Assembly: GCA_016786725.1 (NCBI GenBank)
Contig: JAEUVU010000004.1
Span: forward strand, 239,247-303,246
DNA: 64,000 bases
Source: Ferruginibacter sp.
GTDB lineage: Bacteria > Bacteroidota > Bacteroidia > Chitinophagales > Chitinophagaceae
Direction: 5' to 3'
This document shows, piece after piece, positions 28,784-36,350 of the stretch. The notes beneath the pieces are model-generated. The model saw only the letters and a program-made list of their open reading frames with translations. It made no database searches and was not told the origin of the DNA. Every line of letters starts with the position of its first letter. The stretch's first letter is position 1. Made by a program: the position numbers and the translations under genes.

Positions 28784-30070
28784 ATGGATACTGTAATTTA
28801 TAAACGGGCGCCCTGGGCTGCCAGCACAAATATTTATGAAGTAAATATCAGGCAATATACCCCTGAAGGGAACTTTAATGCCTTTGCCCAATCATTACCC
28901 AGGCTGAAGGATATGGGTGTGGAAGTGCTTTGGCTGATGCCCATTCATCCGATAGGTAAAATAAACCGCAAGGATACCCTGGGCAGTTATTATTCCATAT
29001 CAGATTTTAAAGCAATTAACCCTGAATTTGGCACCGCAGCCGATTTTAAAAACCTGGTAAAAGATATACATGATCATGAAATGAAAATTATTATGGATTG
29101 GGTTGCCAACCATGCTGCCTGGGATAATGTATGGACAAAAGAACATCCCGAATATTTTATAAGGGATGAAGCAGGAAATTTTAAAGCGCCCTATGACTGG
29201 ACAGATGTGATACAGATAGACCATAACAGCGAAGCAGAGCAGGATGCTATGATTGATGCCATGCAATACTGGGTTACCGAATTTGATATTGACGGCTTCA
29301 GGGCCGACCTGGCACACCTTACCCCGCTTGCTTTCTGGAAAAAAGCAAGGGCTGCTATTGAACCTTTAAAGCAAGGCCTGTTCTGGCTTGCCGAATCTGA
29401 AGAGATAAATTATCATGAGGTTTTTGATGCAACATTTACCTGGGAATGGATGCACACCACTGAAAATTATTACAAAGGCAAAGCAGGATTCAGCAATCTT
29501 TATGATGTGCTTACAAAATATGATGCAACATTTCCAGAGGAGGCACACCGCTTATATTTTACCAGCAACCATGATGAAAATACCTGGAATGGTACGGGTA
29601 TAGAAAAATACGGTGATATGCTGAAATGCCTTACAGTATTCAGTTGTACATGGAATGGCATACCGCTTATTTACAGTGGTGAAGAGATACCGAATACCAG
29701 GCGGCTGCAGTTTTTTGAAAAGGATACGATCAACTGGACGGGCGAATACCAGTTTTGCGATCTTTATAAAACACTGCTAACTCTTCGAAAAAATAACCCG
29801 GCACTGCGGAGCGGCGACCCGGCTGTTTCCACTTTTCATATTCTTACAGAAGGGGGCAAAAATGTAATGGCTTACCTGCGTAAAAATGAGTTTAATGAAG
29901 TGCTGGTTTTTTTAAACCTTGGTAAAGAGCCTGTGAGTTTTATCATTAAAGACCTGCTTATTAATAATGAATATTGCAATGTTTTTGATAAAACTGTAAT
30001 TCGTTTAAACCCAGGTTCGTTTATAAAAGTGCAGGCATGGGGGTACCTGGTTTTTGAGAGAAAAATATAA
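28784..30070 (+). CDS. GH13 alpha-amylase family enzyme, cytoplasmic
   Basis: A 428-residue glycoside hydrolase family 13 enzyme without a signal peptide. The TIM-barrel motifs are present: region I DWVANH (about 105-110), region II GFRAD with nucleophile D175, region III WLAESE with acid/base E204 and region IV SNHDEN with D264. The start IYEVNIRQYTPEG is typical of intracellular maltodextrin-acting enzymes. The C-terminal beta domain is short. It would hydrolyse or transfer alpha-1,4-glucan chains from internal glycogen or imported maltodextrin. The gene stands alone and ends at a bidirectional terminator. Confidence 0.94.
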   Translation: MDTVIYKRAPWAASTNIYEVNIRQYTPEGNFNAFAQSLPRLKDMGVEVLWLMPIHPIGKINRKDTLGSYYSISDFKAINPEFGTAADFKNLVKDIHDHEMKIIMDWVANHAAWDNVWTKEHPEYFIRDEAGNFKAPYDWTDVIQIDHNSEAEQDAMIDAMQYWVTEFDIDGFRADLAHLTPLAFWKKARAAIEPLKQGLFWLAESEEINYHEVFDATFTWEWMHTTENYYKGKAGFSNLYDVLTKYDATFPEEAHRLYFTSNHDENTWNGTGIEKYGDMLKCLTVFSCTWNGIPLIYSGEEIPNTRRLQFFEKDTINWTGEYQFCDLYKTLLTLRKNNPALRSGDPAVSTFHILTEGGKNVMAYLRKNEFNEVLVFLNLGKEPVSFIIKDLLINNEYCNVFDKTVIRLNPGSFIKVQAWGYLVFERKI

Positions 30071-30072
30071 GT

Positions 30073-30112
30073 ATAAAAAAAGGGGCAACCACCGGTTACC
30101 CCTTTTTCAAAA
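30073..30112. terminator. Bidirectional terminator
   Basis: AGGGG-C-AACC pairs with GGTT-A-CCCCT, with A and T runs on either side. It lies between the convergent GH13 and HtrA genes. Confidence 0.88.
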
Positions 30113-30127
30113 AACTTATCTACTTTT

Positions 30128-31666
30128 TTAATTATCACCCAACGACAGCGGATATTCATATACCCCATCATAACCCGGATAAAAACCGCTGATGGTTACA
30201 GATTTGTTTGAGCCTACAGCAGCTTTCATCTCCTCCACACTCTTTATTTCTTTATCATTTACTTTTAAAATGATAAAACCATCTTTCATCCTTGTTTGAT
30301 CGTTGATAGCGCCTTCATTTATCTTCTTAACAATTACGCCGCCGGGCACACCATACTCACGGGCTTTTCTTACATCCAGCGATGTAAACTCAGCGCCCAG
30401 AGTTTCAAGCACGGCATCGGCTTTTACAATATCATAATTGCCGGCTTTATTTTTTAAAGTAACCAGGGCAGTATTTTCTTTTCCGTTCCTGATATAGCTT
30501 ACGGGTATTTTATCGCCTGGTTTCTGGCGGCTTATCAGCCCCTGCATTTCGGCACCATTGTTTATGGCAACGCCATTTACTTTTGTCAGCATATCGCCTT
30601 TGCGTATGCCGGCCTCATAAGCGCCACCATCGGTTGGTACATCCGTAACATAAATACCTTCGGCACTTGCAGGGATCCCCTGCCTGGTTTTTTCATCATC
30701 ACCCATATCGCTGGCATTTACAAAACGAACACCCAGGTAACCTCTTTGAACCGTACCGAATTTGATAAGATCATCCACAACTTTTTTTACAATGTTAACC
30801 GGTATTGCATAAGAATATCCTGAATAATAACCGGTAGGGGAGGCAATGGCAGAGTTAACACCAACCAGTTTTCCATCAGTAGTGATTAATGCACCACCGC
30901 TATTGCCCATGTTAACTGCAGCATCGGTTTGTATAAATGATTCAACACCTGATGCAACATCACCGCTTCTGTCTTTATTCAATCCAAGCGACCTTGCCTT
31001 GGCGCTGATGATGCCTGCTGTAACGGTTGTTTCTAAATTCAAGGGGTAGCCAATTGCCAGCACCCATTGCCCGATCTTTACATCATCTGAATTACCATAC
31101 AATAAAAATGGCAGGCCTGCAGCTTCTATCTTTATTACAGCCAGGTCGTAAGAGGGGTCGGTACCGATTACTTTAGCTTTGTAGGTTTTTTTATTGCTGA
31201 GTGTAACATTAATTTCATCAGCATTGTCAACCACATGGTTGTTGGTTACGATGTAGCCATCATCGCTGATGATAACACCTGAACCGCTTGCTTTTTGTTC
31301 TGGTATAATACCACGGCCTCGGTTACCAAACAACTGGTTGAACATATCATCGTCGAAAAAATCGCTGAAAGGGTTATTGGGTTGCCTTTTGCCTAAATTA
31401 TTGCTTACCTGTTTGGCGTTTGTTTTTGTTTTGATGTGCACAACCGCCGGTGTTGCAGCTTCGGCCGGTGCTGTAAAGTCAATGGTGTTGCCCGGGGGCG
31501 TATTACCATCAAACAGGCCTGCATATTTATAATTGGAAGGCACCACACCCTGCTGCTGGCCTGCATAAGTGTTGCTGTTTTTAACATAGGTGCCATAGCC
31601 CCATATTACTGCCAAAGCAGTAACTGCACTTAATGCAACTGTAAGAAGAATCTGTTTCACTTTCAT
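30128..31666 (-). CDS. HtrA/DegP-type serine protease with PDZ domains
   Basis: A 512-residue periplasmic protease-chaperone. An N-terminal hydrophobic segment (residues 6-24) exports it or anchors it in the inner membrane. The trypsin-like catalytic triad is visible: H144 in TNNHVV, D174 in YDLAVIK and S256 in GNSGGAL. A first PDZ domain starts near RGYLGVRF (about 310-400), and a second, shorter one covers about 420-505 (GGVIVKKINEGAINDQTRMKDG). HtrA proteins degrade misfolded envelope proteins. The region between the membrane segment and the protease domain is a loop rich in asparagine and glutamine, typical of Bacteroidetes forms. Envelope-stress control is likely, but no operator was identified. 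Confidence 0.96.
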   Translation of the reverse strand: MKVKQILLTVALSAVTALAVIWGYGTYVKNSNTYAGQQQGVVPSNYKYAGLFDGNTPPGNTIDFTAPAEAATPAVVHIKTKTNAKQVSNNLGKRQPNNPFSDFFDDDMFNQLFGNRGRGIIPEQKASGSGVIISDDGYIVTNNHVVDNADEINVTLSNKKTYKAKVIGTDPSYDLAVIKIEAAGLPFLLYGNSDDVKIGQWVLAIGYPLNLETTVTAGIISAKARSLGLNKDRSGDVASGVESFIQTDAAVNMGNSGGALITTDGKLVGVNSAIASPTGYYSGYSYAIPVNIVKKVVDDLIKFGTVQRGYLGVRFVNASDMGDDEKTRQGIPASAEGIYVTDVPTDGGAYEAGIRKGDMLTKVNGVAINNGAEMQGLISRQKPGDKIPVSYIRNGKENTALVTLKNKAGNYDIVKADAVLETLGAEFTSLDVRKAREYGVPGGVIVKKINEGAINDQTRMKDGFIILKVNDKEIKSVEEMKAAVGSNKSVTISGFYPGYDGVYEYPLSLGDN

Positions 31667-31840
31667 TTTTCGTAGGTTTTATTTAATTCAACAATTTTTA
31701 TGAAGTTTTTGTTTGCAGAATACTTCATTCATCAATTCCTGTGCCTGCTGATGCAAAATAACGAAGCAATGACAAAATGTTATTTACCAACTGCCATGTT
31801 TAACAATTAATTAGGAAGGGTTTCGTAGATCAGTTTTTAT

Positions 31841-31900
31841 CTGCCACGGAGGCCGGAAAACACGGAAGTTTTTTCTGTGCCTCTGTGTTTCTGTGGCACC
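31841..31900. repeat. Inverted dispersed repeat in the gap upstream of htrA
   Basis: CTGCCACGGAGGCCGG at 31841 faces CTCTGTGTTTCTGTGGCA ending at 31898, an imperfect inverted repeat of the CACAGAAACACAGAGG type seen in many genomes. The gap 31667-31943 holds no gene. Confidence 0.7.
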
Positions 31901-31943
31901 ATCCAGATTCACGAAGTGAATATCTTCCTGAGAAATTCATTGT

Positions 31944-32939
31944 TTATAAAGATAACAAAAACTGCATAGTATCTGCGCCATCGGCATAATCCATTAACGA
32001 AGGCCTTTGTGCCTGGCCGAAGGTAATACCGGCGTGGCCGCAAATGCATTGTATATCTTCATTACACGATAACTCAGCGATCAACTTTTTTTCATCCTGA
32101 TAAAAACTGTAATTGAGCTGGCTGATGGCTGAAAAAATGGCATCGTTTTCAATCATCAAAACACTGCCATTCGTCATGTAAAAAATATTATTGAGCAGGG
32201 CGATGGATAATTGGTAATCGTAGTTGTTTTTGTATTTATGATGATCAGCAAAATATTTGTATTTATCAAAGGTTTTTAGCAGCGGTACAAAATCATATGC
32301 TGCCGGCACAAAAAGTTTGGTAACATTTCTGCAACCCAGGCCGAAATAAATATTTACATCGTCTGCTAATGCCCCCAGTTCTTCCGGTGTTTCACTACCA
32401 TCTAAAATTGCTACGGAACTGCGGTTGCGGCGTATTATATGAGGATATTTGGAAAAATACTGTTCAAAATACCGGGCCGAATTATTGCTGCCTGTAGCAA
32501 TATAGGCATCGCTTCCTTTCAGCATTTCTGCAAAGCAAACATAATCGCCCACTGCAGGTTCCCATCCGGTCATCTTTTTAACCATATGCTTTAACAAAAC
32601 ATCATCTTTGGAAGATAACTTAATGGTTTGTTTATGGCCGCTGATGAATACCGATAAAAAATCGTGAAAGCCAACCAGCGGAATATTGCCGGCCATTACA
32701 ATACCGATGTTCTTTCCGCCTACATTATCATCCAGGTGATAATGTTCGGCCCATTGCTGCAGTTTTTCTTTTTGCAAAAACCCGTTACATATATTTTGCA
32801 CAGCCAGGCCGGTAAATTCATCGGTAAACCAGCCGTTTTTAGAAAATGATTTTAATCTTACCTGCTGCCATTCTTCGTCATTGTTTAATAAATATTGCTG
32901 AAGAGCCTGTAAAATTTCAATTCGTTTTTGTAAATTCAT
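31944..32939 (-). CDS. LuxC-like acyl-CoA reductase
   Basis: A 331-residue protein of the acyl-CoA reductase (LuxC) family, related to aldehyde dehydrogenases. LuxC reduces acyl groups to aldehydes with NADPH through a cysteine thioester; here the catalytic cysteine lies in FGLGCRNVTKLF (about residue 203 from the chosen start). The segment IGIVMAGNIPLVGFHDFL near residue 80 is a family marker. The start at the ATG at 32939 gives MNLQKRIEIL, a good family N-terminus; the open frame extends 51 bases further without support. It is divergent from a 2[4Fe-4S] ferredoxin, and this pairing is common in Bacteroidetes, although no lux genes are present. The physiological acyl substrate is unknown. 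Confidence 0.9.
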   Translation of the reverse strand: MNLQKRIEILQALQQYLLNNDEEWQQVRLKSFSKNGWFTDEFTGLAVQNICNGFLQKEKLQQWAEHYHLDDNVGGKNIGIVMAGNIPLVGFHDFLSVFISGHKQTIKLSSKDDVLLKHMVKKMTGWEPAVGDYVCFAEMLKGSDAYIATGSNNSARYFEQYFSKYPHIIRRNRSSVAILDGSETPEELGALADDVNIYFGLGCRNVTKLFVPAAYDFVPLLKTFDKYKYFADHHKYKNNYDYQLSIALLNNIFYMTNGSVLMIENDAIFSAISQLNYSFYQDEKKLIAELSCNEDIQCICGHAGITFGQAQRPSLMDYADGADTMQFLLSL

Positions 32940-33001
32940 ATTGTTATTATTAAATTGCACGTGGCTTCCATAAGGGAGTTTAAAAACCAAAATTACGATA
33001 G

Positions 33002-33349
33002 ATGGCTATAAAGATCACAGAAGAATGTATTAACTGCGGAGCCTGCGAGCCCGAATGTCCTAACAATGCTATTTACGAAGGCGGTGTTGAATGGGCCATA
33101 GCTGATGGTACCAGCATTAAAGGCAGTTTTACCTTAATGGATGGAACTACCGTAGATGCCGACCAGCGCCATGCACCGGTTGCTATGGATGTTTATTACA
33201 TAACGCCCAATAAATGCACCGAGTGCCAGGGCTTTCATGAAGAGCCACAGTGTGCGGCGGTTTGCCCGGTAGATTGCTGTGTGCCTGATGAAATGTATGT
33301 GGAAACTGTAGATCAGTTACTGGCGAAGAAAGATAAGATGCATATATAA
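33002..33349 (+). CDS. 2[4Fe-4S] ferredoxin (4Fe-4S dicluster protein)
   Basis: A 115-residue electron carrier. The first cluster motif is C9-x2-C12-x2-C15-x3-C19 in ECINCGACEPECP. The second uses C72, C75, C84 and C88 (CTECQGFHEEPQCAAVCP), with an 8-residue loop in place of two residues, and further cysteines follow (VDCC). An insert of about 45 residues rich in charged and aromatic residues lies between the two motifs. This YfhL-like form is widespread. It shares the upstream region with the divergent acyl-CoA reductase, which suggests a shared redox job, but this is inference. The start ATG at 33002 is well placed. Confidence 0.95.
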   Translation: MAIKITEECINCGACEPECPNNAIYEGGVEWAIADGTSIKGSFTLMDGTTVDADQRHAPVAMDVYYITPNKCTECQGFHEEPQCAAVCPVDCCVPDEMYVETVDQLLAKKDKMHI

Positions 33350-33350
33350 C

Positions 33351-33406
33351 GTGAGGCGTGAAGCGTCAGTCGTGAGTACTCACGATTCACCACTCACAAC
33401 TCACGA
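33351..33406. repeat. Eight 7-base repeats forming a self-inverted array
   Basis: Units GTGAGGC, GTGAAGC, GTCAGTC, GTGAGTA are followed at once by CTCACGA, TTCACCA, CTCACAA, CTCACGA. The second four are reverse complements of the first four, so the whole array is a long imperfect palindrome, with TCGTGAGTACTCACGA at its centre (33370-33385). It starts 1 base after the ferredoxin stop codon. Confidence 0.9.
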
Positions 33407-33419
33407 GATAAATTTTTTC

Positions 33420-33439
33420 AAGGGCCTGACGGCCTTTTT
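33420..33439 (+). terminator. Terminator downstream of the ferredoxin gene
   Basis: AAGGGCC pairs with GGCCTTT across TGAC, one G-T pair, then a T run. It follows the 7-base repeat palindrome. Confidence 0.7.
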
Positions 33440-33532
33440 ACAGGCAGGTGATATTTCCTGCAGCAAGGGCGAGGGTATTTGTATAAAATACTTTCGCCTT
33501 TTTTGTTTGGGCTGTTTTTATTAATTTGTTGT

Positions 33533-34009
33533 ATGAATAATTTTTTACCTGTGCTTGCAGTTGTTTTCCTGCTGTCATCATGCCTGCTTAAAAGGCCAAA
33601 GGAAAATAAAGCGGACGCTTTTGCCAAGCTGGAAATGATGGAGGCAGACAGAAAATTCTCTAAAATGAGTGAAGAGAGAGGTATGAAGGCTGCTTTTATT
33701 GAATACTTAGACAGTAACGGTGTGTTGCTGAGGCCCGGCCACCTGCCGATTGCCGGAGCCGATGCGGTTGATTTTCTGATTCAGCAAAACGATTCGGAAT
33801 ATACCATGACCTGGGAACCTAAAAACGGAGTGATAGCCAGGTCGGGCGAACTGGGTTATACCTATGGCATTTATGCACTAATACCATCAACAAAAGACAC
33901 GGTTATTTATGGTACTTATGTAAGTATCTGGAAAAAAGAAAAGGGCGGAACCTGGAAATATGTACTTGACAGCGGAAATGAAGGGATAGGGGAGAACATA
34001 CCTGAATAA
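33533..34009 (+). CDS. DUF4440/SnoaL-like lipoprotein
   Basis: A 158-residue lipoprotein. The start at the ATG at 33533 gives MNNFLPVLAVVFLLSSC with the lipid cysteine at about residue 17; an upstream frame extension of 18 codons lacks support. The mature protein starts with a long helix (FAKLEMMEADRKFSKMSEERG), then strands with WEPKNGVIARSGELGYTYG and WKKEKGGTWKYVLDSG. This is the NTF2-like fold of DUF4440 proteins, which are small cone-shaped ligand-binding or enzyme domains. No catalytic residues can be named. It would sit on the periplasmic or outer face of a membrane. Monocistronic. Confidence 0.8.
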   Translation: MNNFLPVLAVVFLLSSCLLKRPKENKADAFAKLEMMEADRKFSKMSEERGMKAAFIEYLDSNGVLLRPGHLPIAGADAVDFLIQQNDSEYTMTWEPKNGVIARSGELGYTYGIYALIPSTKDTVIYGTYVSIWKKEKGGTWKYVLDSGNEGIGENIPE

Positions 34010-34134
34010 TGAACAGGTTGATGCACTGATCAATTGCTGTATAGTTAAATTGTTAAAAAGGCAGATGCTTCCAATCAAAAATAATTATCCCTGACCTATA
34101 TTTCGTTTCTTTGCAAATAACCTTTTAGCATCCA

Positions 34135-35121
34135 ATGAAGAAAAAAATAGCATTGATTACCGGCGGCTATTCCGGAGAAGCGGTCATATCCTACAAAAGC
34201 GCTGATAATATTGAAAAGAACCTCGACAATGACAAGTGGGAAACCTTCAAAATTGATATCAATCCCCAGGGCTGGAATTATTTGTCTTCTGCCGGAGAAA
34301 AGATCCCGGTTGATAAAAACGATTTCAGCATTACCATTGCCGGGCAAAAAATAAATTTTGATGCTGTGCTTGTAGGCCTGCACGGCACACCGGGTGAAGA
34401 CGGAAAACTACAGGGTTATTTTGATACCCTTGGTATTCCATACACCAGTTGCGATACGGCTACTTCTGCCTTAACTTTTAATAAAAGATATACAGTAGCC
34501 GTTGCTGCTTTTGCCGGCATACATGTAGCAAAGTCTGTTCATCTTTTTAAACATATACCGGTTACTGCCGAAAGTATTTTAACTGCCCTGAAACTGCCTG
34601 TTTTTGTAAAGCCAAATAACGGGGGCAGCAGCATTGGCATGAGCAAGGTAAAAGAACCGGAAGCCTTGCAGGCTGCATTAGATAAGGCTTTTGCAGAAGA
34701 TGACCAGGTATTGGTAGAAGAATTTATTAAGGGAAGAGAACTCACCATCGGTGTTTTTAAGTCGAAAGGGGAAATAATTGCCTTACCCATTACCGAGATA
34801 CTTGCCAAAAACGAATTCTTTGATTACGAGGCCAAGTATGAAGGCGCCAGCGAAGAAATTACTCCGGCTAAATGCGATGAAGCTATTGCTGAAAAAATAA
34901 GGGCCGCAGCAAAAAAAGTGTATGCTGTTTTTAACTGCAACGGCCTTGTTAGGATTGATTTTATTTATGAAGAAGCTACTGGCAACCCTTATATGCTGGA
35001 AATAAATACCGTGCCCGGCCAGAGTGAAGCAAGCATTGTGCCCCAGCAGGTTGCTGCCATGGGATGGACCCTGAAAGAATTTTACAGTGCTTTGCTGGAA
35101 GAGTGCTTCTACAAAAAATAA
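34135..35121 (+). CDS. ddl: D-alanine--D-alanine ligase
   Basis: A 328-residue ATP-grasp enzyme that joins two D-alanines for peptidoglycan precursors. The family signatures are present: GLHGTPGEDGKLQGYFDTLG (N-terminal D-Ala binding), FVKPNNGGSSIGMSK (ATP loop), and RIDFIYEEATGNPYMLEINTVPG with the metal-binding glutamate and asparagine. Length and order match Ddl. It is followed by a PASTA gene with a 34-base gap; a rhodanese gene follows that. The neighbouring PASTA protein (peptidoglycan-binding repeats) fits a cell-wall role for the pair. Confidence 0.97.
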   Translation: MKKKIALITGGYSGEAVISYKSADNIEKNLDNDKWETFKIDINPQGWNYLSSAGEKIPVDKNDFSITIAGQKINFDAVLVGLHGTPGEDGKLQGYFDTLGIPYTSCDTATSALTFNKRYTVAVAAFAGIHVAKSVHLFKHIPVTAESILTALKLPVFVKPNNGGSSIGMSKVKEPEALQAALDKAFAEDDQVLVEEFIKGRELTIGVFKSKGEIIALPITEILAKNEFFDYEAKYEGASEEITPAKCDEAIAEKIRAAAKKVYAVFNCNGLVRIDFIYEEATGNPYMLEINTVPGQSEASIVPQQVAAMGWTLKEFYSALLEECFYKK

Positions 35122-35155
35122 ATGCACAAACAATAAAAAATACTATATTAACAGC

Positions 35156-35995
35156 GTGTTTAAATCTCTTACCAATAAACCCTTTTGGGTAAATCTTGTA
35201 ACAGCCATTGTTATTGCATTGCTCATTTTGTTTTTGTTTTTAAAAATGCTGGGCTGGATAACCAAACATGGTGATTACTTAAAAGTACCAGCCGTTGTTG
35301 GTATGAATACCAATGAAGCAGTAAAGCTGCTGGAAAAACAGGGTTTTGAAGTGTATATACAGGATTCGGTTTTTACAGATACCGCCAAGCGGGGTATTAT
35401 TTTAAAGCAATTACCCGATCCCAATGCCACAGTAAAAATCAACCGCACAGTTTTTCTCACTGTTAACAGGTATGTTCCCCCAATGATAGATATGCCGAAA
35501 TTAGAAGGGCAGAATTTATCTTTTGCTATAAGAATGCTGGAGCGTAACCATCTTAAACTGGGCGATACAACATTTAAGCCCGATTTTGCATATGGCTCCG
35601 TGTTAGAACAACATTACAATGGTATGCGTATTCCTGAAAAATCAAAAGTTCAGTGGGGCAGCCGGATTGACCTGGTGATAGCAGGCGGGCTGGAAAATAA
35701 GCAGATGCCTGTTCCTTCGCTCATCGGTATGACTTATGCTGATGCTAAAGCAAGCCTGGAGGCAGACGGGATAAATATCGGCGCTGTTATTGGCGAAGGA
35801 AGTATCAGCGATACTGCCGCCGCCTATATCATTAAACAAAGGCCTGAAAGATTTGATGAAGAGAATATGCTTATATACATTCAATCAGGACAATTAATGG
35901 ATCTCTGGATATCACAGATCATGAAAACATCTGAGGCGGATTCTCTTTCCGCAAAGAAAAAGAATAATACACCTAAGAAAAAAGAAAAAGATTAA
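35156..35995 (+). CDS. PASTA-domain membrane protein
   Basis: A 279-residue protein. I start it at the GTG at 35156 (FKSLTNKPFWVNL), since the frame before it runs into the end of ddl and its residues look random. A single membrane helix covers about residues 12-32. Three PASTA-like repeats follow: YLKVPAVVGMNTNEAVKLLE (from about 45), IDMPKLEGQNLSFAIRMLE and QMPVPSLIGMTYADAKASLE. PASTA repeats bind muropeptides or beta-lactams in kinases and penicillin-binding proteins; here there is no kinase or PBP domain. The C-terminus is lysine-rich (KKKNNTPKKKEKD). Linked to ddl, probably a cell-wall factor. Confidence 0.92.
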   Translation: MFKSLTNKPFWVNLVTAIVIALLILFLFLKMLGWITKHGDYLKVPAVVGMNTNEAVKLLEKQGFEVYIQDSVFTDTAKRGIILKQLPDPNATVKINRTVFLTVNRYVPPMIDMPKLEGQNLSFAIRMLERNHLKLGDTTFKPDFAYGSVLEQHYNGMRIPEKSKVQWGSRIDLVIAGGLENKQMPVPSLIGMTYADAKASLEADGINIGAVIGEGSISDTAAAYIIKQRPERFDEENMLIYIQSGQLMDLWISQIMKTSEADSLSAKKKNNTPKKKEKD

Positions 35996-35999
35996 TACC

Positions 36000-36308
36000 A
36001 TGACAACAATCACTGCTGACGAAGTAAAAAGCCGCCTTGATGCCGGCGAAAAAATTAACCTGGTTGATGTACGTGAGCCGGCCGAACATGCAGAATTTAA
36101 TATCGGCGGTATTTTGCTGCCCTTAGGAAAAATACAAGCCATGCAAACAGATGATATTGAAGACCTGAAAAATGAAGAAGTGATCTGTTATTGCAGAAGC
36201 GGGCAACGCAGCATGCAGGCATCACTTATGCTGGAAACATTTGGTTTTGCCAATGTAAAAAATCTTACCGGTGGCATGATGGGTTGGCAGGAGAAATTCG
36301 GGAAATAA
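36000..36308 (+). CDS. Rhodanese-like domain protein
   Basis: A 102-residue single-domain rhodanese. The active loop is CRSGQRS with the catalytic cysteine near residue 63, and the domain starts ITADEVKSRLDAGEKINLVDVREPAEH. Proteins of this size transfer sulphane sulphur in thiol metabolism or tRNA thiolation. It has no export signal, unlike the rhodanese lipoprotein at 9.0 kb. It starts 4 bases after the PASTA gene stop and is probably on the ddl transcript. A palindromic terminator follows. Confidence 0.93.
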   Translation: MTTITADEVKSRLDAGEKINLVDVREPAEHAEFNIGGILLPLGKIQAMQTDDIEDLKNEEVICYCRSGQRSMQASLMLETFGFANVKNLTGGMMGWQEKFGK

Positions 36309-36309
36309 T

Positions 36310-36342
36310 AACTTTGCCAAAGTTTTAAACTTTGACAAAGTT
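36310..36342. terminator. Palindromic AACTTTG repeat acting as a bidirectional terminator
   Basis: AACTTTGCCAAAGTTT faces AAACTTTGACAAAGTT with one mismatch, making a long hairpin between convergent genes. The AACTTTG/CAAAGTT pattern is a dispersed repeat in Bacteroidetes. Confidence 0.75.
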
Positions 36343-36350
36343 AATAATCA

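Noticed and set aside
35087..35155. N-terminal extension of the PASTA protein
   Set aside because: It overlaps the end of ddl in another frame and has no signal or family match.
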